Positions 13,324 to 20,325 of a DNA stretch of 20,950 nt are shown here, one piece after another. The stretch's first letter is position 1, and the number at the start of each line of letters is the position of its first letter. The notes under the pieces were generated by a model that saw only the letters and a list, made by a program, of their open reading frames with translations, was not told the DNA's origin and did no database searches. The DNA is from CALBLZ01 sp041917855 (GTDB lineage: Bacteria; Patescibacteriota; UBA1384; CAILIB01): NCBI GenBank assembly GCA_041917855.1, contig JAYRWT010000057.1, positions 1 through 20,950 of the forward strand, given 5' to 3'. The position numbers and the translations under genes were made by a program.

Positions 13324-13722
13324 ATGTATACCAAGCTAACCGCTCTCGTTAGAGCGTACGGTTCGTACGCAGTTTTTACATTTTTTGCAGTGTACTTAGG
13401 TTATTCAGCCAGTCAGGCGGCAGTACGTAACTACAGCTCGCAGCAAGAAATTGGTAAGCTGCAGCAACAGCTAGAAGTGGCAAAACAAGAGCGCACCCGT
13501 CTAGAATCCCTAGTGGTGTACTACCGAACCGATGCGTACAAAGAAAAAGAGCTACGCCGCGCACTGCTACTGGTACGTCCTGGTGAAGCTGTGTACGCAC
13601 TGCCTGAGTCCAGCAAAGTTGCGGAACTCGACATTGACGCTCGTGCCGCAGGCACAGAACAGGGTAAATCAGGTGCCGTAGTAAAACCTAACTGGAAACT
13701 CTGGGTTGAGGAACTTTTCTGA
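13324..13722 (+). CDS. FtsB/DivIC-like septum formation initiator protein
   Basis: A 132-aa bitopic membrane protein. One transmembrane helix (about 13-31, YGSYAVFTFFAVYLGYSAS) follows a short cytoplasmic tail. Then comes a coiled coil (about 37-66, SQQEIGKLQQQLEVAKQERTRLES) and a segment VVYYRTDAYKEKELRRALLLVRPGEAVYALPE. The last part matches the conserved post-coil region of DivIC/FtsB proteins (Y..D...E...R..L...PGE). Such proteins bridge FtsL and FtsQ in the divisome. It is somewhat longer than typical FtsB, with a polar C-terminal tail. The start is fixed by the extended -10 immediately upstream. A bidirectional terminator follows. Confidence 0.82.
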   Translation: MYTKLTALVRAYGSYAVFTFFAVYLGYSASQAAVRNYSSQQEIGKLQQQLEVAKQERTRLESLVVYYRTDAYKEKELRRALLLVRPGEAVYALPESSKVAELDIDARAAGTEQGKSGAVVKPNWKLWVEELF

Positions 13723-13759
13723 CGTAGGGGGTGCCTACTGCAAGAGCGTATATAACGTA

Positions 13760-13785
13760 AAAAGCTCCGGATTCCCGGAGCTTTT
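13760..13785. terminator. Bidirectional rho-independent terminator
   Basis: AAAAGCTCCGG (13760-13770) pairs perfectly with CCGGAGCTTTT (13775-13785) around a 4-nt loop. With A-rich and T-rich arms it can stop both the plus-strand FtsB-like transcript and the minus-strand pilin transcript that ends at 13803. Confidence 0.88.
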
Positions 13786-13802
13786 CTGTATGTAGCAGAT
13801 AA

Positions 13803-14237
13803 CTAGAATATCTCAGAGTTGGAATCAACCTCGGTTACAGTGCCACCAGCGCTCACTGCTACACGAACGATGAAGTAAGCAGCAATAATGACAATAATAC
13901 CAATGATTGCATTGATGATTCCCTTGCGAGCTTCATCTGCCTTCTTGGTGTCACCTCCGGCGGTAATGTAGCGGAAACCTGCCCAAATGAGGTAGATAAC
14001 GGCAACGGCACCAGCTACGAACAAAATAATGTTAATGACAGACTGAAAGGCGCTACCTGCAAAGCCTTGAAAATTACCAATAGTTGAGCCTGCGTCTGGA
14101 TCTGGGTTGAGTAGATCAAAACTGTTCTTGCCAGTGGTATTGCCGGCTGTTCCAGCTAGAGCCGTGCTAGCAGAAGCCGCAAGCACCATGCTGCTGGCAA
14201 GCAGGCGAGTTGACCAAGTATTGAATGCGGAGCGCAT
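13803..14237 (-). CDS. Probable major T4SS pilin-like protein
   Basis: A 144-aa exported small membrane protein. A signal peptide (1-28, ending STALA before Gly29) is followed by a flexible segment. TM1 (about 66-86) leads to the family signature GFRYITAGGDTKKADEARKG (87-106), then TM2 (about 107-128) and a polar tail ending in SNSEIF. This matches the two-helix T4SS pilin (VirB2/TrbC-like) architecture found in Patescibacteria. It has its own TTGACA-N18-TAGAAT promoter, a near-perfect AAGGAGG ribosome site 4 nt before the ATG, and a strong terminator. It is thus the only member of the cluster with monocistronic, high-level expression signals. This suggests the main structural subunit, which is inference. 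Confidence 0.82.
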   Translation of the reverse strand: MRSAFNTWSTRLLASSMVLAASASTALAGTAGNTTGKNSFDLLNPDPDAGSTIGNFQGFAGSAFQSVINIILFVAGAVAVIYLIWAGFRYITAGGDTKKADEARKGIINAIIGIIVIIAAYFIVRVAVSAGGTVTEVDSNSEIF

Positions 14238-14247
14238 GTATCCTCCT
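14238..14247 (-). promoter_or_regulatory. Strong Shine-Dalgarno of the probable major pilin
   Basis: Reading the minus strand, TTAAGGAGGATAC runs into the ATG at 14237, with AAGGAGG 4 nt from the start. It is the strongest ribosome site in the pilin cluster; the neighbouring pilin genes have none comparable. Confidence 0.8.
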
Positions 14248-14278
14248 TAATTGTGATGTTTAAAAGTGGTATACGTAT

Positions 14279-14308
14279 ATTCTAGATTTGCGCAGGTCTA
14301 GGTGTCAA
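14279..14308 (-). promoter_or_regulatory. Strong promoter of the probable major pilin
   Basis: On the minus strand TTGACA (14308-14303), an 18-nt spacer and TAGAAT (14284-14279) give a full -35 and a 5 of 6 -10. The predicted leader is about 35 nt. It lies in the 94-nt gap that separates this gene from the upstream pilin genes. Confidence 0.75.
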
Positions 14309-14331
14309 ACTTTTATCCTGTTGGTAAGAAC

Positions 14332-14724
14332 CTAGAACTTAATCGGGTTGCCTGATGTACTACTTAGTGTTGTGCCTGCGGAAATTGCAACGTTGATAAT
14401 AAAGTACGATGCGGTAACAATAATCACTCCGATTACCGCGTTAATAATGGTAGAACGTGCAGCCTCCGCTTTTTTTGGATCGCCGCCTGCAGTTATATAG
14501 CGGTAGCCTCCCAGAATGACGTAAATGATTGCGATTGCTCCTGTAACAAAGAGAAGGATGTTGATTGCTGAGACAGCGATATTTTGAACGGTTTTGGGAG
14601 CGTCAACCTTTCCGCTATTTACCGGGCTAATTTCGGGGATAGTACCGGCAAATGCTGGGCTAGCCAGAAAAAGTACGAATGTAGTGGCAAGGCCAAAAAG
14701 CAGCGAGTGTAGGAGTTTTTTCAT
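14332..14724 (-). CDS. T4SS pilin-like protein
   Basis: A 130-aa paralogue of the neighbouring major pilin-like protein. A signal peptide (1-26, ending SPAFA before Gly27) is followed by a short polar stretch. TM1 (NILLFVTGAIAIIYVILGG) leads to the signature YRYITAGGDPKKAEAARS, then TM2 (IINAVIGVIIVTASYFIIN) and a polar tail ending NPIKF. It begins 4 nt after the preceding pilin gene, so it is probably co-transcribed from the upstream operon. It is the nearest relative of the 144-aa protein (TAGGD-x-KKA-x-AR shared) and may be an alternative or minor subunit. Confidence 0.8.
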   Translation of the reverse strand: MKKLLHSLLFGLATTFVLFLASPAFAGTIPEISPVNSGKVDAPKTVQNIAVSAINILLFVTGAIAIIYVILGGYRYITAGGDPKKAEAARSTIINAVIGVIIVTASYFIINVAISAGTTLSSTSGNPIKF

Positions 14725-14728
14725 GGTG

Positions 14729-15133
14729 TTACTTATCTATAATATCCGTAGCTAAACCTAGGATTGCGTTGAGAATAAAGAATGAAGCTACGACAATTAT
14801 AATTGCGATTACTGAGTAAACGATAGCATTACGTGCCTCCTGCGTTTTTTTAGGATCACCGTTACTCGACATGTAGCGAATGGCATTAAGGATCAGGTAA
14901 ACCAATGCTAACGCTCCAAACAGCAGTAGGGAGAAACTAAGAATGCGCCCCCAGATTGTATCCAAAGCACCTAATCCGCCTGCGGGTGAAATAAGCCTCC
15001 ATCCCTCGCTGCTGTCCACGTAATAACCATCCTTTGGTGTGGGTATTACCCCAGCCTGTACCGGAAGTGCGGTAGTGTACATACTCAGCAAGATGGCATA
15101 GAGGGCATTGGAGATATTGAAAAGCTGACGCAT
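14729..15133 (-). CDS. T4SS pilin-like protein
   Basis: A 134-aa member of the same family. An N-terminal hydrophobic signal-like segment (about 8-28, ending VQAG) and a periplasmic stretch precede TM1 (FSLLLFGALALVYLILNA), the signature IRYMSSNGDPKKTQEARNA, and TM2 (IVYSVIAIIIVVASFFILNAI). It lies 19 nt after the 215-aa gene and 4 nt before the 130-aa gene. It has no visible Shine-Dalgarno, consistent with translation by coupling within the operon. Confidence 0.75.
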   Translation of the reverse strand: MRQLFNISNALYAILLSMYTTALPVQAGVIPTPKDGYYVDSSEGWRLISPAGGLGALDTIWGRILSFSLLLFGALALVYLILNAIRYMSSNGDPKKTQEARNAIVYSVIAIIIVVASFFILNAILGLATDIIDK

Positions 15134-15152
15134 GTTCTGTACTTTTGACTAC

Positions 15153-15800
15153 TCAGTTGGAGGTATTGATTCCATCAATACCGTCGCGAGGATCAGTCGG
15201 GTTAAACACATTAAAGGTTGCTGTAACCATTATCTGGGCAAGCGATATGATGGCAACCCCAAGGTAGACGGCAACAAGGTATTTTTTGCCAGTCTTAACC
15301 ATATTCTCATTAGCAAAGCCCGCTATGTAGTAAATACCACCAACCACGGTCATGATTATGGCTAAGCCAACTGCTAGCCAGTTAAGTAAGGCAAGGGCTC
15401 GCAGTAGCAATGCAACAATTACATCGCGAGACCACACGGCTGGTTTGCAGCCACCGTCTGCCTTTGAGTTAATGCTGTCAGGAATAAACGGGAATAGTGG
15501 TTCTTGTCTAACTTGTTTGATGAAGGCATCGCCGCGGCCACATGCAACTACCTGCGACTCTTGTGCGCCTAAGGTGCGGCTGAATGCTGTTGCGCTATCG
15601 CGTAGTTCGGCTGAGCGAGAGCTAGTACTACTTCGATCGGTTAGTTGTGGCTGAGTGATAAACAGCGCTCCAAGTACTACCGGGAGTAAAAAGAATAGTG
15701 ACCAGCTCCCAGCAATACTACGTGGTTTACGCAAAGCAGATCGAGGCTCGCTTTGCCCAGGGATTTTCTTACCTAGAAAGTGCTTTGAGTGCTTGTGCAT
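15153..15800 (-). CDS. Larger T4SS-pilin-family-like membrane protein with two cysteines
   Basis: A 215-aa protein with a 30-residue basic N-terminal tail, a signal-anchor helix (about 33-52, LFFLLPVVLGALFITQ) and a ~65-residue exported region. That region contains VVACGRGD and GGCKPAVW, two cysteines that could pair. Two C-terminal helices follow (ALALLNWLAVGLAIIMTVVGG and YLVAVYLGVAIISLAQIMV) around YYIAGFANENMVKTGKK. Helix-loop-helix spacing matches the adjacent pilin-like proteins, but the GD-KK loop is replaced. It resembles a diverged pilin or an accessory membrane protein of the same apparatus. The spacing to its upstream neighbour is 2 nt. Confidence 0.6.
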   Translation of the reverse strand: MHKHSKHFLGKKIPGQSEPRSALRKPRSIAGSWSLFFLLPVVLGALFITQPQLTDRSSTSSRSAELRDSATAFSRTLGAQESQVVACGRGDAFIKQVRQEPLFPFIPDSINSKADGGCKPAVWSRDVIVALLLRALALLNWLAVGLAIIMTVVGGIYYIAGFANENMVKTGKKYLVAVYLGVAIISLAQIMVTATFNVFNPTDPRDGIDGINTSN

Positions 15801-15802
15801 TT

Positions 15803-16111
15803 CTAAGTTCCTATGGCCAGGCTAATTACGGTACGCAGGAGTACAAATGAGCCGACAATAAGAGCAATGCCAACTACCAAATACACCATGTATTTTTTTA
15901 ATTTAACCATGGCATCTGGCTTGCCATTGGCGAGAACCATCTGAAAAGCGATAAATATGAGGCCTATAAGTCCAAGAGGCCAGGCTATGGCAATCAGGAT
16001 ATCAAGTATACGGTTTAGAATCGCAGCAGCATTGGCGTTAGCATTGCCTGCCGGATCTAGTGCCGTAGCGTTCGAGATAATCTGCGCCAAGAGTAGCTTG
16101 GGCGTGATCAT
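15803..16111 (-). CDS. Diverged T4SS-pilin-family-like membrane protein
   Basis: A 102-aa protein with an N-terminal segment (LLLAQIISNATALDPAGNANANAA) and two helices (ILIAIAWPLGLIGLIFIAFQMVLA and YMVYLVVGIALIVGSFVLLRTVI). The helices flank the loop NGKPDAMVKLKKY. The loop keeps N-G and paired lysines but lacks the usual TAGGD-KKA-AR. Its ATG overlaps the stop of the solute-binding lipoprotein gene in an ATGA arrangement, so translation is coupled. It is the first pilin-like gene of the cluster. The classification is by architecture and context. Confidence 0.6.
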   Translation of the reverse strand: MITPKLLLAQIISNATALDPAGNANANAAAILNRILDILIAIAWPLGLIGLIFIAFQMVLANGKPDAMVKLKKYMVYLVVGIALIVGSFVLLRTVISLAIGT

Positions 16112-17586
16112 AGGGCATCAGGTGACTGAAGTAGCGTACTAATCTTTTCTACACAGACGTTTAGTGCCGTAATTGGGAGTACACGGTTTGCGGTGACATC
16201 GGTGATCATCTGCCGGAAGTAGCTGTCAAACTGAGTGCGAGAACGCTTGTAAACTGCCTTGCCGCTCAGGGCTTGCTGCGCAAATACATCACTACGCGAA
16301 CTTTTTTCCAGGGCAGACTTATAGGGCGAAAGCTTGCCGCTGGCGGCCGCGATACCGCTAACTGAATCGACTCCAGTGTAGTAATTGAGGAAGGCAAAAG
16401 AGGCGGCCTTGTCTGTGTCGTTCTTGGCCGCGCGTGAGACGGCATCGAGTGAGAAACGAATAATGTTTACTGCTGGCTCGGTTAGTGAATTCTGTGGCAC
16501 GGCAGCAATGGAGTACCTAAAGTTTGGGAATTTAATGCCAAGTTGTTGATCAACGTCGCCGTAGCCAAAGATCATTGCAACCTTACCCTGGCCAAAGGCC
16601 TCAACTGCCTGTGGCATGCTCCCGTTCCAAGAATAAGCAGACGAGTCAGGATTAGAGAATGAAGCGTAAAACTTAAGCGCCTCCTCGCCAGGTACGAGCT
16701 TAACCCCAGCAGGTGTGGTAACAGGGGCATTAAAGAGGGCGTTGCGGCGGTCGCTGCTAATGATCTGTGCACCATTCTGCATCATTAACAGTTGCAGAAT
16801 ATCATTTGCTGGGCCAACATTGTCGGCGCTACCAAGAGCAACGGCACTGCGTAGTATGTTACTACCATTACGCTTATTCAGGTATTTTGCCTGCTCAACT
16901 AAATCTCTCCAGGTTGCTGGCGGGTTAGAGAGGAGCGTTTCAACTGGTTTAATTTGATCAACGCTTGCGCCACGTCCAAGTGATTCGGTGTACTCGTCTG
17001 CAGCATCATTAAACAGGCGGGGGTTATAGTATAGTCTGAGACTTTCTACCTCTGTTGGTATGCCGTAGACACGCTTACCGTCGGTAGTTAGCAACTGCTC
17101 CACTATGCCTTCTGGGTACAGTGCACGAACCTGCTCTACGGGTGTTGGACCAGTTTTGGCTACCTTGCCACTCTTGTCGCGTTCAAAGAAAAAGTTATCA
17201 GGTAGCGTGCTAATGCGTGGGGTATGATCACCAATCCAGTCGTTGGGGAGACTCCAAATCTCCGGGCCGGTACGTGCTGCCATGGAGCGAAGTGCATCGT
17301 TCTCGTAGTTTGCAGCGGCAACGGGACTAAATGTAAGGTTGAGTTTTACCGATGAGTAACGCTTGGCAAAGCCGGTAATCTGACGCGTCAAAAGGTTGTT
17401 GTCCTGTGGAGCCTGACCTATACGCCAAACACGTACCTCGACAGTACTCGCATTAGAGTTAACTGAGCTACTACCAGAACTGCTACAGCCGGTTGCAAGC
17501 AAGCCAACACCAATGAGCAGGGCAAACTGACCAGCCAGGCGTAGGCGCTGGCCGAGTGGTTTTGAGAGGTGTTGGGTACGCTTCAT
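16108..17586 (-). CDS. Extracellular solute-binding lipoprotein (family 1), orphan
   Basis: A 492-aa lipoprotein. The signal peptide ends in the lipobox LLATGC with Cys34 as the lipid anchor, followed by a Ser-rich linker. The mature part resembles family 1 (sugar-type) ABC binding proteins: VEVRVWRIGQAPQDNN, ITGFAKRYSSVKLNLTF, GPEIWSLPNDW, YGIPTEVESLRLYYNPRLFND, WRDLVEQAKYLNKRNG, FGQGKVAMIFGYGD and AASFAFLNYYT. No permease or ATPase genes are in the window. Instead it sits 3 nt after galU and is translationally coupled to pilin-like genes. It might serve a distant importer or a structural or binding role on the cell surface. Confidence 0.85.
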   Translation of the reverse strand: MKRTQHLSKPLGQRLRLAGQFALLIGVGLLATGCSSSGSSSVNSNASTVEVRVWRIGQAPQDNNLLTRQITGFAKRYSSVKLNLTFSPVAAANYENDALRSMAARTGPEIWSLPNDWIGDHTPRISTLPDNFFFERDKSGKVAKTGPTPVEQVRALYPEGIVEQLLTTDGKRVYGIPTEVESLRLYYNPRLFNDAADEYTESLGRGASVDQIKPVETLLSNPPATWRDLVEQAKYLNKRNGSNILRSAVALGSADNVGPANDILQLLMMQNGAQIISSDRRNALFNAPVTTPAGVKLVPGEEALKFYASFSNPDSSAYSWNGSMPQAVEAFGQGKVAMIFGYGDVDQQLGIKFPNFRYSIAAVPQNSLTEPAVNIIRFSLDAVSRAAKNDTDKAASFAFLNYYTGVDSVSGIAAASGKLSPYKSALEKSSRSDVFAQQALSGKAVYKRSRTQFDSYFRQMITDVTANRVLPITALNVCVEKISTLLQSPDAL

Positions 17587-17589
17587 ACG

Positions 17590-18489
17590 TTACAACTTAG
17601 CTGCAAGTTCACGGATGTAATTGGCAAAATCAGGTCCAATATCTTCACGCTGTAAGGCAAACTCAATGGTTGCCTGCATATACCCTAGTTTATCACCACA
17701 ATCGAAATATTTGAGATTTTTTAGTTCACAGGCATTCAGTGTGTGACCGTCAGAAACGTAGGTATTCAATGCTTCACCGAGTACAACCTCATTATTTTTG
17801 TTAGGAGCCTGACGCTCAATGTAGGGAAAGATATCGCCATGGAGCACCATACAGCCTGCCGAAGCAAAAGCCGAAGGAGATTTCTCGCGTGAGCCTGGCT
17901 TTTCCGAGAACCCAGCAATGCGTCGTACGCCATCACCAAAGTCATCGCCGACTGCTGCGTAGCCGTACTTTGCATAGTCAGTGTCAGCATCGCGGTAGAG
18001 CGTAGTCATAACAGGAGCCTGATGGGTATTGTAGGCATTAATAACTTGCTGCACCTTACTTGGCGCTCCCATGAACATTTCATCACCAAATACTACTAAG
18101 AACGGTTCATCTTCTGCGATAAGGTCTTTTGCTTGGTAAACGGCATGACCATTACCGAGCATCTCTTTTTGCCGAATGTAGACGTAGTTGGCTAGGTCTG
18201 AGGCTTCGCGGCTGAGCTGCTTGTGGCTGATCTTACCGTTCTTCTCGAGGAGCATCTCGAGTTCGGTGTTGTAATCAAAGTAGTCTTCGATTGCGCGCTT
18301 ATTCATGCCGGTAATCAGGATAATCTCGGTAATGCCGGCTGTGGCAATTTCTTCAACAATGTGGTGGATAACCGGGCGATCTACAATCGCCAGCATCTCT
18401 TTGGGGATAGATTTTGTGTAAGGGAGGAACCTGGTTCCGTAGCCAGCTACAGGAATGACAGCTTTCTTCACAGGCTTGTGCGCAGTCAT
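17590..18489 (-). CDS. galU: UTP-glucose-1-phosphate uridylyltransferase
   Basis: A 299-aa cytosolic enzyme that makes UDP-glucose from UTP and glucose-1-phosphate. The nucleotide-binding signature is VAGYGTRFLPYTKSIPKEML near the N-terminus (about 15-34). Further GalU landmarks are VDRPVIHHIVEEIATAGI, the TGMNKRAIEDYFD block, QKEMLGNGHAV, VFGDEMF, GFSEKPG and a final NLKYFDCGDKLGYMQA stretch. Length is normal. It lies 9 nt after hsp20 and 3 nt before the lipoprotein gene. UDP-glucose could feed surface glycan synthesis or the GT4 enzyme in this window. Confidence 0.95.
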   Translation of the reverse strand: MTAHKPVKKAVIPVAGYGTRFLPYTKSIPKEMLAIVDRPVIHHIVEEIATAGITEIILITGMNKRAIEDYFDYNTELEMLLEKNGKISHKQLSREASDLANYVYIRQKEMLGNGHAVYQAKDLIAEDEPFLVVFGDEMFMGAPSKVQQVINAYNTHQAPVMTTLYRDADTDYAKYGYAAVGDDFGDGVRRIAGFSEKPGSREKSPSAFASAGCMVLHGDIFPYIERQAPNKNNEVVLGEALNTYVSDGHTLNACELKNLKYFDCGDKLGYMQATIEFALQREDIGPDFANYIRELAAKL

Positions 18490-18498
18490 ACGGTAGGC

Positions 18499-18894
18499 TT
18501 AGTGGGTCGAAACAGTCAGAGTGCGAGTGCGAGCCTTTGCAGTCTTCGGAATACTGATGGTTAGAATGCCGTCAACGAGTTTGGCGCTAGCCTTGTCAGA
18601 ATCGACGCCAACAGGGAAGACAAAGCTTCGCGTAAAGCTACCCCAGTAGCACTCCTGTACTAAATAACCTTCTAGGTCTGCGCCAGAGGTGTCATGGCGC
18701 TCACCTTTAATGGTAATTTGCTCGTCGGTAATATTTACTTCTAGGTCTTCTTGGCGAACGCCAGCAATTGGCGCTTTAATGACAATTTCTTCATCTGTTT
18801 GGTAGACGTCGATAGCAAGCTGACCCTCAAATTCGTCCATCCACTCTGTAGGGTCAACAATCGGCTGGCTACCCATGATCGGCAAGCTGCTCAT
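18499..18894 (-). CDS. Small heat-shock protein, Hsp20/alpha-crystallin family
   Basis: A 131-aa ATP-independent chaperone that binds unfolding proteins. The alpha-crystallin domain covers about residues 27-120: LAIDVYQTDEEIVIKAPIAGVRQEDLEVNITDEQITIKGER, then the FTRSFVFPVGVDSDKASAKLVDGILTISIPK end with the conserved A-x-x-x-x-G-I-L-x-I-x-x-P pattern. The I-x-I motif near the C-terminus is not obvious. I start at the ATG at 18894, preceded by AAGGAGG only 3 nt away; an ATG six codons later is an alternative. It heads the galU operon. No CIRCE repeat is seen upstream, so heat regulation would be by other means. Confidence 0.92.
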   Translation of the reverse strand: MSSLPIMGSQPIVDPTEWMDEFEGQLAIDVYQTDEEIVIKAPIAGVRQEDLEVNITDEQITIKGERHDTSGADLEGYLVQECYWGSFTRSFVFPVGVDSDKASAKLVDGILTISIPKTAKARTRTLTVSTH

Positions 18895-19016
18895 GTGCCT
18901 CCTTGGGATTAGCAGGTAAGATAGTTTCCCCACTAGTATGGGGGATAGCTCTCCTTGGTGCAAGCCAGGTTTGTTCTGAGGTTGCGAGCCTGCGGCTGGC
19001 ATGACAAGATACCAGT
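18895..19016. promoter_or_regulatory. Divergent intergenic region between hsp20 and the mannosyltransferase
   Basis: On the hsp20 strand TTGCAC and TACTAG are about 19 nt apart, and a CCCC/GGGG hairpin spans the -10-like stretch. AAGGAGG (18904-18898) is the ribosome site. For the plus-strand gene, CAAGAT with a preceding TGA lies 6 nt before the ATG at 19017, a weak match to the leaderless arrangement of other genes here. No CIRCE element is present. Confidence 0.35.
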
Positions 19017-20285
19017 ATGCGTTGGTACACATCACTCGACAAAATTACAAAAATTCTCTTCTGGTTTACAGTTGTTGCTGTGGCCTTTGGCCTGGCAGTG
19101 CGTATTTGGAATATTACATTCCCTGCTAAACAGGTTTTTGACGAAGTGTACTTTCCAGTTATGGCTAAACAGTACCTAACGGGTACTGATGTCTTTGACG
19201 TGCACCCGCCACTAGGAAAATTCATTATTGCTGCAGGCATCTGGATGTTCGGAGACACCTATTTAGGTTGGAGGGTTATGCCGCTCATATTTGGTTGCTT
19301 ACTAATTTTCTTCATGGGCTGGCTGTACTGGAAACTCTTTAAAGATCGTATCGGCGCATGGCTAATGGCCGCCGTCATTGCACTAGAGGGAATTCTGATT
19401 GTCTATAGCAGAGTTGGTCTGATGGATGGCGTGCTCTTTATGGTCACGTTCTGGGCATTTTACTTAGGCAGCAGGGTAAAAGATCATAAAAGCATGCTGC
19501 TCTTTGGTCTCTCGCTAGGCTTGGCAGTTTCTATTAAATGGCCAGCTGCGGCCATTCTGCCAGCAGTGCTATGGTTCACCGTGCGTGATAAACAGTACCT
19601 ACGGCTCCTTGGTGCACTGGGGGTCGCTCTTGTGGTGTACCTAGCTATTGTGGGTTTGGGCGAATGGCGTGATGGAGCCACCAATATCTGGGAGGCAATT
19701 ATTGAATGGCATAAGCAAACTGCTTCATACCATGCTCATCTAACGGCAACACATCCCTGGAGCTCACCATGGTACAGCTGGCCATTTATGGAGCGTCCGG
19801 TACTCTTCATTTATGACTCAATCAAAGGCCAGGGGTTACAGATTATGACTACGCTCGGCAACCCAGTTTGGTGGTGGGCAAGTAGCCTCCTTACCTTTGG
19901 AAGCACACTCTGGGTTTTTTGGGTCAACATGCTGCATAATGGCAAGTTGCGACCACTTACACAGTACCTAGCAGCAGTTTGGAACCACGAGCTTACTCCG
20001 TACCTAATCGGGTACTTTTCTGCCTGGCTACCCTGGGTATTTATTGGACGCGTAGTCTTCCTGTATCACTACTTAGCGGCCTATGGTTTTGCGCTCTTCA
20101 TCCTAGTGTATTGGCTGCGTAGGGTTTGGGAGGCGAGGCCGCGTTGGGCGCTGCTGTGTATGGGGATAGGTTTTTTGATCTGCATCTACTTTTTACCCTG
20201 GAGTGTCGGCTGGATTACCCTTTCACAGCAGCAGGTCACTGAGCACACTTGGGTAGAAAATTGGCTTTCGGCTAGTCGTCAATAA
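19017..20285 (+). CDS. Protein O-mannosyltransferase-like membrane glycosyltransferase (PMT/GT39 family)
   Basis: A 422-aa multispanning protein that should transfer a sugar, typically mannose from a polyprenyl-phosphate donor, to Ser/Thr of proteins being exported. After TM1 (about 13-32) comes FDEVYFPVMAKQYLTG with the DE motif of PMT active sites, then HPPLGKFIIAAG, a PMT hallmark. Many transmembrane segments follow. The C-terminal region has GRVVFLYHYLAAYGFALFILVYWLRR, matching the conserved PMT C-terminal membrane block (R.. F.YHYL). Potential substrates in this window are the CAP, TasA-like and pilin-like exported proteins; this is inference. Donor specificity cannot be read. It is divergent from hsp20. 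Confidence 0.88.
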   Translation: MRWYTSLDKITKILFWFTVVAVAFGLAVRIWNITFPAKQVFDEVYFPVMAKQYLTGTDVFDVHPPLGKFIIAAGIWMFGDTYLGWRVMPLIFGCLLIFFMGWLYWKLFKDRIGAWLMAAVIALEGILIVYSRVGLMDGVLFMVTFWAFYLGSRVKDHKSMLLFGLSLGLAVSIKWPAAAILPAVLWFTVRDKQYLRLLGALGVALVVYLAIVGLGEWRDGATNIWEAIIEWHKQTASYHAHLTATHPWSSPWYSWPFMERPVLFIYDSIKGQGLQIMTTLGNPVWWWASSLLTFGSTLWVFWVNMLHNGKLRPLTQYLAAVWNHELTPYLIGYFSAWLPWVFIGRVVFLYHYLAAYGFALFILVYWLRRVWEARPRWALLCMGIGFLICIYFLPWSVGWITLSQQQVTEHTWVENWLSASRQ

Positions 20286-20310
20286 TGTAATGGCGGTGTA
20301 ATAGGTGGGC

Positions 20311-20319
20311 TGGTATAAC
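20311..20319 (+). promoter_or_regulatory. Extended -10 promoter of comF, leaderless geometry
   Basis: TGGTATAAC is an extended -10 element. CAGCTT then leads into GTG at 20326, 6 nt downstream, the same geometry as the FtsB-like, antiporter and other genes. Confidence 0.5.
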
Positions 20320-20325
20320 CAGCTT

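Noticed and set aside
13743..13759. TATATAAC as a promoter before the terminator hairpin
   Set aside because: No gene follows on the plus strand and the hairpin lies directly downstream; it is probably incidental.
15352..15654. 100-codon plus-strand frame inside the pilin cluster
   Set aside because: It is a shadow of the 215-aa membrane protein gene on the opposite strand.
18895..19016. CIRCE heat-shock operator upstream of hsp20
   Set aside because: The TTAGCACTC-N9-GAGTGCTAA pattern is absent; only a short CCCC/GGGG hairpin is seen.
18869..19258. 129-codon minus-strand frame across the hsp20/mannosyltransferase region
   Set aside because: It lies opposite the mannosyltransferase coding sequence and across a divergent promoter region, with low-complexity composition.
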